Assembly (NCBI GenBank): GCA_947579665.1
Contig: OX388341.1
Coordinates: 496,001-560,000, forward strand
Length of the DNA: 64,000 nucleotides
Origin: Sympetrum striolatum
Taxonomy: Eukaryota; Arthropoda; Insecta; Odonata; Libellulidae
Direction of reading: 5' to 3'
The notes beneath the pieces were generated by a model. The model saw nothing but the letters and a program-made list of their open reading frames with translations. It was not told the DNA's origin and did not search any database. A program made the translations under genes and the position numbers. Positions 22,327 through 37,523 of this stretch are shown here, one piece after another. Numbering within the stretch: the first letter of the stretch is position 1; every line of letters begins with the position of its first letter.

Positions 22327-23466
22327 GTAAACAATGCGTATTTAGTTTAACTGTCATTGCTGTTAATTGAGATTAAGTTCGCTATAGGTATCAACAATAG
22401 AATACAATCACTTACGATTCTTTCTCTCTTCTTGTTCATCATTAAGTCGAATCATCTGCAATACAATGGAGTCTGTGGTGAAGCTGCGGTGCTTAGACAG
22501 ATTAGGAGAGCCAGGAAGCGGAGATTGCCTAATAAATTGAGTATTAAAGTAAACAATGCGTATTTAGTTTAACTGTCATTGCTGTTAATTGAGATTAAGT
22601 TCGCTATAGGTATCAACAATAGAATACAATCACTTACGATTCTTTCTCTCTTCTTGTTCATCATTAAGTCGAATCATCTGCAATACAATGGAGTCTGTGG
22701 TGAAGCTGCGGTGCTTAGAAAGATTTGGAGAGCCAGGAAGCGGAGGATGCCTAATAAATTGAGTATTAAAGTAAACAATGCGTATTTAGTTTAACTGTCA
22801 TTGCTGTTAATTGAGATTAAGTTCGCTATTGGTATCAAAAATAGAATACAATCACTTACGATTCTTTCTCTCTTCTTGTTCATCATTAAGTCGAATCATC
22901 TGCAATACAATGGAGTCTGTGGTGAAGCTGCGGTGCTTAGACAGATTTGGAGAGCCAGGAAGCGGAGGATGCCTAATAAATTGAGTATTAAGGTAAACAA
23001 TGCGTATTTAGTTTAACTGTCATTGCTGTTAATTGAGATTAAGTTCGCTATTGGTATCAAAAATAGAATACAATCACTTACGATTCTTTCTCTCTTCTTG
23101 TTCATCATTAAGTCGAATCATCTGCAATACAATGGAGTCTGTGGTGAAGCTGCGGTGCTTAGACAGATTAGGAGAGCCAGGAAGCGGAGATTGCCTAATA
23201 AATTGAGTATTAAAGTAAACAATGCGTATTTAGTTTAACTGTCATTGCTGTTAATTGAGATTAAGTTCGCTATAGGTATCAACAATAGAATACAATCACT
23301 TACGATTCTTTCTCTCTTCTTGTTCATCATTAAGTCGAATCATCTGCAATACAATGGAGTCTGTGGTGAAGCTGCGGTGCTTAGAAAGATTTGGAGAGCC
23401 AGGAAGCGGAGGATGCCTAATAAATTGAGTATTAAGGTAAACAATGCGTATTTAGTTTAACTGTCA

Positions 23467-24352
23467 TTGCTGTTAATTGAGATTAAGTTCGCTATTTTTA
23501 TCAAAAATAGAATACAATCACTTACGATTCTTTCTCTCTTCCTGTCCATCATCAAGTCGAATCATCTGCAATACAATGGAGTCTGTGGTGAAGCTGCGGT
23601 GCTTAGACAGATTTGGAGAGCCAGGAAGCGGAGATTGCCTAATAAATTGAGTATTAAAGTAAAAATGCGTATTTAGTTTAACTGTCATTGCTGTTAATTG
23701 AGATTAAGTTCGCTATTGGTATCAAAAATAGAATACAATCACTTACGATTCTTTTTCTCTTCCTGGCCATCATTAAGTCGAATCATCTGCAATACAATGT
23801 AGTCACTGGTGATGCAGCGGTGCTTAGAAAGATTAGGAGAGCCAGGAAGCGGAGGATGCCTAATAAATTGAGTATTAAAGTATACAATGCGTATTTAGTT
23901 TAACTGTCATTGCTGTTAATTGAGATTAAGTAAGCTATAATTATCAAAAATAGAATACAATCTCTTACGATTCTTTTTCTCTTCCCGGCCATCGTTAAGT
24001 CGAATCATCTGCAATACAATGTAGTCACTGGTGATGCTGCGGTGCTTAGAAAGATTAGGAGAGCAAGTAAGCGGAGGATGCCTAATAAATTGAGTATTAA
24101 AGTAAACGATGCGTATTTAGTTTAACTGTCATTGCTGTTAGTTGAGATTAAGTTAGCTATTGTTATCAAAAATAGAATACAATCACTGACGATTCTTTCT
24201 CTCTTCCTGTCCATCATCAAGTCGAATCATCTGCAATACAATGGAGTCTGTGGTGAAGCTGCGGTGCTTAGACAGATTTGGAGAGCCAGGAAGCGGAGAT
24301 TGCCTAATAAATTGAGTATTAAAGTAAAAATGCGTATTTAGTTTAACTGTCA
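23467..24352 (+). repeat. Four-unit higher-order block, first of four occurrences
   Basis: The ordered variants (unit with TTTTTATC, unit with GTATAC donor, unit with AAGTAAGC stop, unit with GTTAGTTGAG) recur at 25241, 27235 and 29229. The spacings are 1,774, 1,994 and 1,994 bp. Parts of this order recur again near 31447. Confidence 0.85.
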
Positions 24353-27300
24353 TTGCTGTTAATTGAGATTAAGTTCGCTATTGGTATCAAAAATAGAATA
24401 CAATCACTTACGATTCTTTTTCTCTTCCTGGCCATCATTAAGTCGAATCATCTGCAATACAATGTAGTCACTGGTGATGCAGCGGTGCTTAGAAAGATTA
24501 GGAGAGCCAGGAAGCGGAGGATGCCTAATAAATTGAGTATTAAAGTAAACAATGCGTATTTAGTTTAACTGTCATTGCTGTTAATTGAGATTAAGTTCGC
24601 TATTGGTATCAAAAATAGAATACAATCACTTACGATTCTTTCTCTCTCCTTGTTCATCATTAAGTCGAATCATCTGCAATACAATGGAGTCTGTGGTGAT
24701 GCAGCGGTGCTTAGAAAGATTAGGAGAGCCAGGAAGCGGAGGATGCCTAATAAATTGAGTATTAAGGTAAACAATGCGTATTTAGTTTAACTGTCATTGC
24801 TGTTAATTGAGATTAAGTTCGCTATTGGTATCAAAAATAGAATACAATCACTTACGATTCTTTCTCTCTTCTTGTTCATCATTAAGTCGAATCATCTGCA
24901 ATACAATGGAGTCTGTGGTGAAGCTGCGGTGCTTAGACAGATTAGGAGAGCCAGGAAGTGGAGGATGCCTAATAAATTGAGTATTAAAGTAAACAATGCG
25001 TATTTAGTTTAACTGTCATTGCTGTTAATTGAGATTAAGTTCGCTATAGGTATCAACAATAGAATACAATCACTTACGATTCTTTCTCTCTTCTTGTTCA
25101 TCATTAAGTCGAATCATCTGCAATACAATGGAGTCTGTGGTGAAGCTGCGGTGCTTAGAAAGATTTGGAGAGCCAGGAAGCGGAGGATGCCTAATAAATT
25201 GAGTATTAAGGTAAACAATGCGTATTTAGTTTAACTGTCATTGCTGTTAATTGAGATTAAGTTCGCTATTTTTATCAAAAATAGAATACAATCACTTACG
25301 ATTCTTTCTCTCTTCCTGTCCATCATCAAGTCGAATCATCTGCAATACAATGGAGTCTGTGGTGAAGCTGCGGTGCTTAGACAGATTTGGAGAGCCAGGA
25401 AGCGGAGATTGCCTAATAAATTGAGTATTAAAGTAAAAATGCGTATTTAGTTTAACTGTCATTGCTGTTAATTGAGATTAAGTTCGCTATTGGTATCAAA
25501 AATAGAATACAATCACTTACGATTCTTTTTCTCTTCCTGGCCATCATTAAGTCGAATCATCTGCAATACAATGTAGTCACTGGTGATGCAGCGGTGCTTA
25601 GAAAGATTAGGAGAGCCAGGAAGCGGAGGATGCCTAATAAATTGAGTATTAAAGTATACAATGCGTATTTAGTTTAACTGTCATTGCTGTTAATTGAGAT
25701 TAAGTAAGCTATAATTATCAAAAATAGAATACAATCTCTTACGATTCTTTTTCTCTTCCCGGCCATCGTTAAGTCGAATCATCTGCAATACAATGTAGTC
25801 ACTGGTGATGCTGCGGTGCTTAGAAAGATTAGGAGAGCAAGTAAGCGGAGGATGCCTAATAAATTGAGTATTAAAGTAAACGATGCGTATTTAGTTTAAC
25901 TGTCATTGCTGTTAGTTGAGATTAAGTTAGCTATTGTTATCAAAAATAGAATACAATCACTGACGATTCTTTCTCTCTTCCTGTCCATCATCAAGTCGAA
26001 TCATCTGCAATACAATGGAGTCTGTGGTGAAGCTGCGGTGCTTAGACAGATTTGGAGAGCCAGGAAGCGGAGATTGCCTAATAAATTGAGTATTAAAGTA
26101 AAAATGCGTATTTAGTTTAACTGTCATTGCTGTTAATTGAGATTAAGTTCGCTATTGGTATCAAAAATAGAATACAATCACTTACGATTCTTTTTCTCTT
26201 CCTGGCCATCATTAAGTCGAATCATCTGCAATACAATGTAGTCACTGGTGATGCAGCGGTGCTTAGAAAGATTAGGAGAGCCAGGAAGTGGAGGATGCCT
26301 AATAAATTGAGTATTAAAGTATACAATGCGTATTTAGTTTAACTGTCATTGCTGTTAATTGAGATTAAGTTCGCTATTTTTATCAAAAATAGAATACAAT
26401 CACTTACGATTCTTTCTCTCTTCCTGTCCATCATCAAGTCGAATCATCTGCAATACAATGGAGTCTGTGGTGAAGCTGCGGTGCTTAGACAGATTTGGAG
26501 AGCCAGGAAGCGGAGATTGCCTAATAAATTGAGTATTAAAGTAAAAATGCGTATTTAGTTTAACTGTCATTGCTGTTAATTGAGATTAAGTTCGCTATTG
26601 GTATCAAAAATAGAATACAATCACTTACGATTCTTTTTCTCTTCCTGGCCATCATTAAGTCGAATCATCTGCAATACAATGGAGTCTGTGGTGAAGCTGC
26701 GGTGCTTAGACAGATTTGGAGAGCCAGGAAGTGGAGGATGCCTAATAAATTGAGTATTAAAGTATACAATGCGTATTTAGTTTAACTGTCATTGCTGTTA
26801 ATTGAGATTAAGTAAGCTATAATTATCAAAAATAGAATACAATCTCTTACGATTCTTTTTCTCTTCCCGGCCATCGTTAAGTCGAATCATCTGCAATACA
26901 ATGTAGTCACTGGTGATGCTGCGGTGCTTAGAAAGATTAGGAGAGCAAGTAAGCGGAGGATGCCTAATAAATTGAGTATTAAAGTAAACGATGCGTATTT
27001 AGTTTAACTGTCATTGCTGTTAATTGAGATTAAGTTCGCTATAGGTATCAACAATAGAATACAATCACTTACGATTCTTTCTCTCTTCTTGTTCATCATT
27101 AAGTCGAATCATCTGCAATACAATGGAGTCTGTGGTGAAGCTGCGGTGCTTAGAAAGATTTGGAGAGCCAGGAAGCGGAGGATGCCTAATAAATTGAGTA
27201 TTAAGGTAAAAATGCGTATTTAGTTTAACTGTCATTGCTGTTAATTGAGATTAAGTTCGCTATTTTTATCAAAAATAGAATACAATCACTTACGATTCTT

Positions 27301-27767
27301 TCTCTCTTCCTGTCCATCATCAAGTCGAATCATCTGCAATACAATGGAGTCTGTGGTGAAGCTGCGGTGCTTAGACAGATTTGGAGAGCCAGGAAGCGGA
27401 GATTGCCTAATAAATTGAGTATTAAAGTAAAAATGCGTATTTAGTTTAACTGTCATTGCTGTTAATTGAGATTAAGTTCGCTATTGGTATCAAAAATAGA
27501 ATACAATCACTTACGATTCTTTTTCTCTTCCTGGCCATCATTAAGTCGAATCATCTGCAATACAATGTAGTCACTGGTGATGCAGCGGTGCTTAGAAAGA
27601 TTAGGAGAGCCAGGAAGCGGAGGATGCCTAATAAATTGAGTATTAAAGTATACAATGCGTATTTAGTTTAACTGTCATTGCTGTTAATTGAGATTAAGTA
27701 AGCTATAATTATCAAAAATAGAATACAATCTCTTACGATTCTTTTTCTCTTCCCGGCCATCGTTAAG

Positions 27768-27869
27768 TCGAATCATCTGCAATACAATGTAGTCACTGGT
27801 GATGCTGCGGTGCTTAGAAAGATTAGGTGAGCAAGTAAGCGGAGGATGCCTAATAAATTGAGTATTAAA
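27768..27869 (+). pseudogene. Array unit with in-frame stop in the exon part
   Basis: TGA at 27828-27830 replaces the Arg codon AGA at codon 21. Both borders are intact. Confidence 0.6.
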
Positions 27870-30426
27870 GTAAACGATGCGTATTTAGTTTAACTGTCAT
27901 TGCTGTTAGTTGAGATTAAGTTAGCTATTGTTATCAAAAATAGAATACAATCACTGACGATTCTTTCTCTCTTCCTGTCCATCATCAAGTCGAATCATCT
28001 GCAATACAATGGAGTCTGTGGTGAAGCTGCGGTGCTTAGACAGATTTGGAGAGCCAGGAAGCGGAGATTGCCTAATAAATTGAGTATTAAAGTAAAAATG
28101 CGTATTTAGTTTAACTGTCATTGCTGTTAATTGAGATTAAGTTCGCTATTGGTATCAAAAATAGAATACAATCACTTACGATTCTTTTTCTCTTCCTGGC
28201 CATCATTAAGTCGAATCATCTGCAATACAATGTAGTCACTGGTGATGCAGCGGTGCTTAGAAAGATTAGGAGAGCCAGGAAGTGGAGGATGCCTAATAAA
28301 TTGAGTATTAAAGTATACAATGCGTATTTAGTTTAACTGTCATTGCTGTTAATTGAGATTAAGTTCGCTATTTTTATCAAAAATAGAATACAATCACTTA
28401 CGATTCTTTCTCTCTTCCTGTCCATCATCAAGTCGAATCATCTGCAATACAATGGAGTCTGTGGTGAAGCTGCGGTGCTTAGACAGATTTGGAGAGCCAG
28501 GAAGCGGAGATTGCCTAATAAATTGAGTATTAAAGTAAAAATGCGTATTTAGTTTAACTGTCATTGCTGTTAATTGAGATTAAGTTCGCTATTGGTATCA
28601 AAAATAGAATACAATCACTTACGATTCTTTTTCTCTTCCTGGCCATCATTAAGTCGAATCATCTGCAATACAATGTAGTCACTGGTGATGCAGCGGTGCT
28701 TAGAAAGATTAGGAGAGCCAGGAAGCGGAGGATGCCTAATAAATTGAGTATTAAAGTATACAATGCGTATTTAGTTTAACTGTCATTGCTGTTAATTGAG
28801 ATTAAGTAAGCTATAATTATCAAAAATAGAATACAATCTCTTACGATTCTTTCTCTCTTCCTGTCCATCATCAAGTCGAATCATCTGCAATACAATGGAG
28901 TCTGTGGTGAAGCTGCGGTGCTTAGACAGATTTGGAGAGCCAGGAAGCGGAGATTGCCTAATAAATTGAGTATTAAAGTAAAAATGCGTATTTAGTTTAA
29001 CTGTCATTGCTGTTAATTGAGATTAAGTTCGCTATTGGTATCAAAAATAGAATACAATCACTTACGATTCTTTTTCTCTTCCTGGCCATCATTAAGTCGA
29101 ATCATCTGCAATACAATGTAGTCACTGGTGATGCAGCGGTGCTTAGAAAGATTAGGAGAGCCAGGAAGCGGAGGATGCCTAATAAATTGAGTATTAAGGT
29201 AAACAATGCGTATTTAGTTTAACTGTCATTGCTGTTAATTGAGATTAAGTTCGCTATTTTTATCAAAAATAGAATACAATCACTTACGATTCTTTCTCTC
29301 TTCCTGTCCATCATCAAGTCGAATCATCTGCAATACAATGGAGTCTGTGGTGAAGCTGCGGTGCTTAGACAGATTTGGAGAGCCAGGAAGCGGAGATTGC
29401 CTAATAAATTGAGTATTAAAGTAAAAATGCGTATTTAGTTTAACTGTCATTGCTGTTAATTGAGATTAAGTTCGCTATTGGTATCAAAAATAGAATACAA
29501 TCACTTACGATTCTTTTTCTCTTCCTGGCCATCATTAAGTCGAATCATCTGCAATACAATGTAGTCACTGGTGATGCAGCGGTGCTTAGAAAGATTAGGA
29601 GAGCCAGGAAGCGGAGGATGCCTAATAAATTGAGTATTAAAGTATACAATGCGTATTTAGTTTAACTGTCATTGCTGTTAATTGAGATTAAGTAAGCTAT
29701 AATTATCAAAAATAGAATACAATCTCTTACGATTCTTTTTCTCTTCCCGGCCATCGTTAAGTCGAATCATCTGCAATACAATGTAGTCACTGGTGATGCT
29801 GCGGTGCTTAGAAAGATTAGGAGAGCAAGTAAGCGGAGGATGCCTAATAAATTGAGTATTAAAGTAAACGATGCGTATTTAGTTTAACTGTCATTGCTGT
29901 TAGTTGAGATTAAGTTAGCTATTGTTATCAAAAATAGAATACAATCACTGACGATTCTTTCTCTCTTCCTGTCCATCATTAAGTCGAATCATCTGCAATA
30001 CAATGGAGTCTGTGGTGAAGCTGCGGTGCTTAGACAGATTTGGAGAGCCAGGAAGCGGAGATTGCCTAATAAATTGAGTATTAAAGTAAAAATGCGTATT
30101 TAGTTTAACTGTCATTGCTGTTAATTGAGATTAAGTTCGCTATTGGTATCAAAAATAGAATACAATCACTTACGATTCTTTTTCTCTTCCTGGCCATCAT
30201 TAAGTCGAATCATCTGCAATACAATGTAGTCACTGGTGATGCAGCGGTGCTTAGAAAGATTAGGAGAGCCAGGAAGCGGAGGATGCCTAATAAATTGAGT
30301 ATTAAAGTATACAATGCGTATTTAGTTTAACTGTCATTGCTGTTAATTGAGATTAAGTAAGCTATAATTATCAAAAATAGAATACAATCTCTTACGATTC
30401 TTTTTCTCTTCCTGTCCATCATTTAG

Positions 30427-30528
30427 TCGAATCATCTTTAATACAATGGAGTCACTGGTGATGCTGCGGTGCTTAGAAAGATTAGGAGAGCAAGTAAGCG
30501 GAGGATGCCTAATAAATTGAGTATTAAA
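30427..30528 (+). pseudogene. Array unit with in-frame stop at codon 5
   Basis: CTTTAA replaces CTGCAA (TAA at 30439-30441), and the acceptor is ATTTAG. The same lesion recurs at 31980-32081, 1,553 bp further on, by block duplication. Confidence 0.6.
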
Positions 30529-33500
30529 GTAAACAATGCGTATTTAGTTTAACTGTCATTGCTGTTAGTTGAGATTAAGTTAGCTATTGTTATCAAAAAT
30601 AGAATACAATCACTGACGATTCTTTCGCTCTTCCTGTCCATCATTAAGTCGAATCATCTGCAATTCAATGGAGTCACTGGTGAAGCTGCGGTGCTTAGAA
30701 AGATTAGGAGAGCCAGGAAGCGCAGGATGCCTAATAAATTGAGTATTAAAGTAAACAATGCGTATTTAGTTTAACTGTCATTGCTGTTAATTGAGATTAA
30801 GTAAGCTATAATTATCAAAAATAGAATACAATCTCTTACGATTCTTTTTCTCTTCCCGGCCATCGTTAAGTCGAATCATCTGCAATACAATGTAGTCACT
30901 GGTGATGCTGCGGTGCTTAGAAAGATTAGGAGAGCAAGTAAGCGGAGGATGCCTAATAAATTGAGTATTAAAGTAAACAATGCGTATTTAGTTTAACTGT
31001 CATTGCTGTTAGTTGAGATTAAGTTAGCTATTGTTATCAAAAATAGAATACAATCACTGACGATTCTTTCGCTCTTCCTGTCCATCATTAAGTCGAATCA
31101 TCTGCAATTCAATGGAGTCACTGGTGAAGCTGCGGTGCTTAGAAAGATTAGGAGAGCCAGGAAGCGGAGGATGCCTAATAAATTGAGTATTAAAGTAAAC
31201 AATGCATATTTAGTTTAACTGTCATTGCTGTTAGTTGAGATTAAGTTAGCTATTGTTATCAAAAATAGAATACAATCACTGACGATTCTTTCTCTCTTCC
31301 TGTCCATCATCAAGTCGAATCATCTGCAATACAATGGAGTCACTGGTGAAGCTGCGGTGCTTAGAAAGATTAGGAGAGCAAGTAAGCGGAGGATGCCTAA
31401 TAAATTGAGTATTAAAGTAAACGATGCGTATTTAGTTTAACTGTCATTGCTGTTAGTTGAGATTAAGTTCGCTATTTTTATCAAAAATAGAATACAATCA
31501 CTTACGATTCTTTCTCTCTTCCTGTCCATCATCAAGTCGAATCATCTGCAATACAATGGAGTCTGTGGTGAAGCTGCGGTGCTTAGACAGATTTGGAGAG
31601 CCAGGAAGCGGAGATTGCCTAATAAATTGAGTATTAAAGTAAAAATGCGTATTTAGTTTAACTGTCATTGCTGTTAATTGAGATTAAGTTCGCTATTGGT
31701 ATCAAAAATAGAATACAATCACTTACGATTCTTTTTCTCTTCCTGGCCATCATTAAGTCGAATCATCTGCAATACAATGTAGTCACTGGTGATGCAGCGG
31801 TGCTTAGAAAGATTAGGAGAGCCAGGAAGCGGAGGATGCCTAATAAATTGAGTATTAAAGTATACAATGCGTATTTAGTTTAACTGTCATTGCTGTTAAT
31901 TGAGATTAAGTAAGCTATAATTATCAAAAATAGAATACAATCTCTTACGATTCTTTTTCTCTTCCTGTCCATCATTTAGTCGAATCATCTTTAATACAAT
32001 GGAGTCACTGGTGATGCTGCGGTGCTTAGAAAGATTAGGAGAGCAAGTAAGCGGAGGATGCCTAATAAATTGAGTATTAAAGTAAACGATGCGTATTTAG
32101 TTTAACTGTCATTGCTGTTAGTTGAGATTAAGTTAGCTATTGTTATCAAAAATAGAATACAATCACTGACGATTCTTTCGCTCTTCCTGTCCATCATTAA
32201 GTCGAATCATCTGCAATTCAATGGAGTCACTGGTGAAGCTGCGGTGCTTAGAAAGATTAGGAGAGCCAGGAAGCGCAGGATGCCTAATAAATTGAGTATT
32301 AAAGTAAACAATGCGTATTTAGTTTAACTGTCATTGCTGTTAATTGAGATTAAGTAAGCTATAATTATCAAAAATAGAATACAATCTCTTACGATTCTTT
32401 TTCTCTTCCCGGCCATCGTTAAGTCGAATCATCTGCAATACAATGTAGTCACTGGTGATGCTGCGGTGCTTAGAAAGATTAGGAGAGCAAGTAAGCGGAG
32501 GATGCCTAATAAATTGAGTATTAAAGTAAACAATGCGTATTTAGTTTAACTGTCATTGCTGTTAGTTGAGATTAAGTTAGCTATTGTTATCAAAAATAGA
32601 ATACAATCACTGACGATTCTTTCGCTCTTCCTGTCCATCATTAAGTCGAATCATCTGCAATTCAATGGAGTCACTGGTGAAGCTGCGGTGCTTAGAAAGA
32701 TTAGGAGAGCCAGGAAGCGGAGGATGCCTAATAAATTGAGTATTAAAGTAAACAATGCATATTTAGTTTAACTGTCATTGCAGTTAATTGAGATTAAGTT
32801 CGCTATTGGTATCAAAAATAGAATACATTCACTTACGATTCTTTCTCTCTTCCTGTCCATCATTAAATCGAATCATCTGCAATACAATGGAGTCACTGGT
32901 GAAGCTGCGGTGCTTAGAAAGATTAGGAGAGCCAGGAAGCGGAGGATGCCTAATAAATTGAGCATTAAAGTAAACAATGCGTATTTAGTTTAACTGTCAT
33001 TGCTGTTAATTGAGATTAAGTTCACTATTGTTATCAAAAATAGAATACAATCACTTACGATTCTTTCTCTCTTCCTGTCCATCATTAAATCGAATCATCT
33101 GCAATACAATGGAGTCACTGGTGAAGCTGCGGTGCTTAGAAAGATTAGGAGAGCCAGGAAGCGGAGGATGCCTAATAAATTGAGTATTAAAGTAAACAAT
33201 GCGTATTTAGTTTAACTGTCATTGCTGTTAATTGAGATTAAGTTCGCTATTGGTATCAAAAATAGAATACAATCACTTACGATTCTTTCTCTCTTCTTGT
33301 TCATCATTAAGTCGAATCATCTGCAATACAATGGAGTCTGTGGTGAAGCTGCGGTGCTTAGACAGATTTGGAGAGCCAGGAAGCGGAGATTGCCTAATAA
33401 ATTGAGTATTAAAGTAAACAATGCGTATTTAGTTTAACTGTCATTGCTGTTAATTGAGATTAAGTTCGCTATTGGTATCAAAAATAGAATACAATCACTT

Positions 33501-33977
33501 ACGATTCTTTCTCTCTTCTTGTTCATCATTAAGTCGAATCATCTGCAATACAATGGAGTCTGTGGTGAAGCTGCGGTGCTTAGAAAGATTTGGAGAGCCA
33601 GGAAGCGGAGGATGCCTAATAAATTGAGTATTAAGGTAAACAATGCGTATTTAGTTTAACTGTCATTGCTGTTAATTGAGATTAAGTTCGCTATTTTTAT
33701 CAAAAATAGAATACAATCACTTACGATTCTTTCTCTCTTCCTGTCCATCATCAAGTCGAATCATCTGCAATACAATGGAGTCTGTGGTGAAGCTGCGGTG
33801 CTTAGACAGATTTGGAGAGCCAGGAAGCGGAGATTGCCTAATAAATTGAGTATTAAAGTAAACAATGCGTATTTAGTTTAACTGTCATTGCTGTTAAATG
33901 AGATTAAGTTCGCTATTGGTATCAAAAATAGAATACAATCACTTACGATTCTTTCTCTCTTCTTGTTCATCATTAAG

Positions 33978-34079
33978 TCGAGTCATCTGCAATACAATGG
34001 AGTCTGAGGTGAAGCTGCGGTGCTTAGACAGATTTGGAGAGCCAGGAAGCGGAGGATGCCTAATAAATTGAGTATTAAG
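33978..34079 (+). pseudogene. Array unit with in-frame stop at codon 10
   Basis: GTCTGA replaces GTCTGT (TGA at 34005-34007). Confidence 0.6.
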
Positions 34080-35527
34080 GTAAACAATGCGTATTTAGTT
34101 TAACTGTCATTGCTGTTAATTGAGATTAAGTTCGCTATTTTTATCAAAAATAGAATACAATCACTTACGATTCTTTCTCTCTTCTTGTTCATCATTAAGT
34201 CGAATCATCTGCAATACAATGGAGTCTGTGCTGAAGCTGCGGTGCTTGGACAGATTTGGAGAGCCAGGAAGCGGAGGATGCCTAATAAATTGAGTATTAA
34301 GGTAAACAATGCGTATTTAGTTTAATTGTCATTGCTGTTAATTGAGATTAAGTTCGCTATTGTTATCAAAAATAGAATACAATAACTTACGATTCTTTCT
34401 CTCTTCCTGTCCATCATGAAGTCGAATCATCTGCAATACAATGGAGTCTGTGGTGAAGCTGCGGTGCTTGGACAGATTTGGAGAGCCAGGAAGCGGAGGA
34501 TGCCTAATAAATTGAGTATTAATGTAAACAATGCGTATTTAGTTTAACTGTCACTGCTGTAATTGAGATTTAGTTAGCTATTATTATCAAAAATAGAATA
34601 CAATCACCTCCGATTCTTTTTCTTTTCCTGTCCATCATTAAGTCGAATCATCTGCAATACAATGGAGTCTGTGGTGAAGCTGCGGTGCTTAGACAGATTT
34701 GGAGAGCCAGGAAGCGGAGGATGCCTAATAAATTGAGTATTAAAGTAAACAATGCGTATTTAGTTTAACTGTCATTGCTTTTAATTGAGATTAAGTTCGC
34801 TATTGTTATCAAAAATAGAATAACATCACCTACGATTCTTTTTCTTTTCCTGTCCATCATTAAGTCGAATCATCTGCAATACAATGGAGTTTGTGATGAA
34901 GCTGCGGTGCTTAGAAAGATTAGGAGAGCCAGGAAGCGGAGGATGCCTAATAAATTGAGTATTAAAGTAAACAATGCGTATTTAGTTTAACTGTCATTGC
35001 TGTTAATTGAGATTAAGTTCGCTATTGGTATCAAAAATAGAATACAATCACTTACGATTCTTTTTCTCTTCCTGGCCATCATTAACTCGAAATATATGAT
35101 ATACAATGGAGTCACTGGTGATGCAGCGGTGCTTAGAAAGATTAGGAGAGCCAGGAAGCGGAGGATGCCTAATAAATTGAGTATTAAAGTAAACAATGCG
35201 TATTTAGTTTAACTGTCATTGCTGTAATTGAGATTTAGTTAGCTATTATTATCAAAAATAGAATACAATCACTTACCATTCATTCTCTCTTCCTGTCCAT
35301 CATTAAGTCGAATCATCTGCAATACAATGTAGTCACTGGTGATGCTGCGGTGCTTAGAAAGATTAGGAGAGCCAGGAAGCGGAGGATGCCTAATAAATTG
35401 AGTATTAATGTAAACAATGCGTATTTAGTTTAACTGTCATTGCTGTAATTGAGATTTAGTTAGCTATTATTATCAAAAATAGAATACAATAAATACGATT
35501 CTTTCTCTCTTCCTGTCCATCATTAAG

Positions 35528-35629
35528 TCGAATCATCTGTAATACAATGGAGTCTGTGGTGAAGCTGCAGTGCTTAGAAAGATTACGAGAGCAAGTAAGC
35601 GGAGGATGCCTAATAAATTGAGTATTAAA
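35528..35629 (+). pseudogene. Array unit with stop at codon 5 and a shortened intron part
   Basis: CTGTAA replaces CTGCAA (TAA at 35540-35542). The preceding 120-bp part has lost two separate single bases (GCTGTAATTG and CAATAAATACG), making the shortest spacing in the array (220 bp). Confidence 0.6.
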
Positions 35630-37523
35630 GTAAAAAATGCGTATTTAGTTTAACTGTCATTGCTGTTAGCTGAGATTAAGTTCGCTATTGGTATCAAAAA
35701 TAGAATACAATCACTTACGATTCTTTCTCTCTTCATGTTCATCATTAAGTCGAATCATCTGCAATACAATGGAGTCTGTGGTGAAGCTGCGGTGCTTAGA
35801 CAGATTTGGAGAGCCAGGAAGCGGAGATTGCCTAATAAATTGAGTATTAAAGTAAACAATGCGTATTTAGTTTAACTGTCATTGCTGTTAATTGAGATTA
35901 AGTTCGCTATTGGTATCAAAAATAGAATACAATCACTTACGATTCTTTCTCTCTTCTTGTTCATCATTAAGTCGAATCATCTGCAATACAATGGAGTCTG
36001 TGGTGAAGCTGCGGTGCTTAGAAAGATTTGGAGAGCCAGGAAGCGGAGGATGCCTAATAAATTGAGTATTAAGGTAAACAATGCGTATTTAGTTTAACTG
36101 TCATTGCTGTTAATAAGGATTAAGTTCGCTATTTTTATCAAAAATAGAATACAATCACTTACGATTCTTTCTCTCTTCCTGTCCATCATCAAGTCGAATC
36201 ATCTGCAATACAATGGAGTCTGTGGTGAAGCTGCGGTGCTTAGACAGATTTGGAGAGCCAGGAAGCGGAGATTGCCTAATAAATTGAGTATTAAAGTAAA
36301 CAATGCGTATTTAGTTTAACTGTCATTGCTGTTAATTGAGATTAAGTTCGCTATTGGTATCAAAAATAGAATACAATCACTTACGATTCTTTCTCTCTTC
36401 TTGTTCATCATTAAGTCGAATCATCTGCAATACAATGGAGTCTGTGGTGAAGCTGCGGTGCTTAGACAGATTTGGAGAGCCAGGAAGCGGAGGATGCCTA
36501 ATAAATTGAGTATTAAGGTAAACAATGCGTATTTAGTTTAACTGTCATTGCGGTTAATTGAGATTAAGTTCGCTATTTTTATCAAAAATAGAATACAATC
36601 ACTTACGATTCTTTCTCTCTTCCTGTCCATCATCAAGTCGAATCATCTGCAATACAATGGAGTCTGTGGTGAAGCTGCGGTGCTTAGAAAGATTTGGAGA
36701 GCCAGGAAGCGGAGGATGCCTAATAAATGGAGTATTAAGGTAAACAATGCGTATTTAGTTTAACTGTCATTGCTGTTAATTGAGATTAAGTTCGCTATTG
36801 TTATCAAAAATAGAATACAATCACTTACGATTCTTTCTCTCTTCCTGTCCACCATCAAGTCGAATCATCTGCAATACAATGGAGTCTGTGCTGAAGCTGC
36901 GGTGCTAAGAAAGATTAGGAGAGCCAGGAAGCGGAGGATGCCTAATAAATTGAGTATTAAGGTAAACAATGCGTATTTAGTTTAACTGTCATTGCTGTTA
37001 ATTGAGATTAAGTTCGCTATTGTTATCAAAAATAGAATACAATCACTTACGATTCTTTCTCTCTTCCTGTCCATCATGAAGTCGAATCATCTGCAATACA
37101 ATGGAGTCTGTGGTGAAGCTGCGTTGCTTGGACAGATTTGGAGAGCCAGGAAGCGGAGGATGCCTAATAAATTGAGTATTAATGTAAACAATGCGTATTT
37201 AGTTTAACTGTCACTGCTGTAATTGAGATTTAGTTAGCTATTATTATCAAAAATAGAATACAATCACCTCCGATTCTTTTTCTTTTCCTGTCCATCATTA
37301 AGTCGAATCATCTGCAATACAATGGAGTCTGTGGTGAAGCTGCGGTGCTTAGAAAGATTAGGAGAGCCAGGAAGTGGAGGATGCCTAATAAATTGAGTAT
37401 TAAGGTAAAAATGCGTATTTAGTTTAACTGTCATTGCTGTTAATTGAGATAAAGTTCGCTATTGTTATCAAAAATAGAATACAATCACTTACGATTCTTT
37501 CTCTCTTCCTGTCCATCATGAAG

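Noticed and set aside
28792..29007. Minus-strand ORFs in the array (also near 50396, 51728, 54170 and 63050)
   Set aside because: They appear only in certain unit variants as reverse-strand shadows, and nothing suggests minus-strand splice sites or starts.
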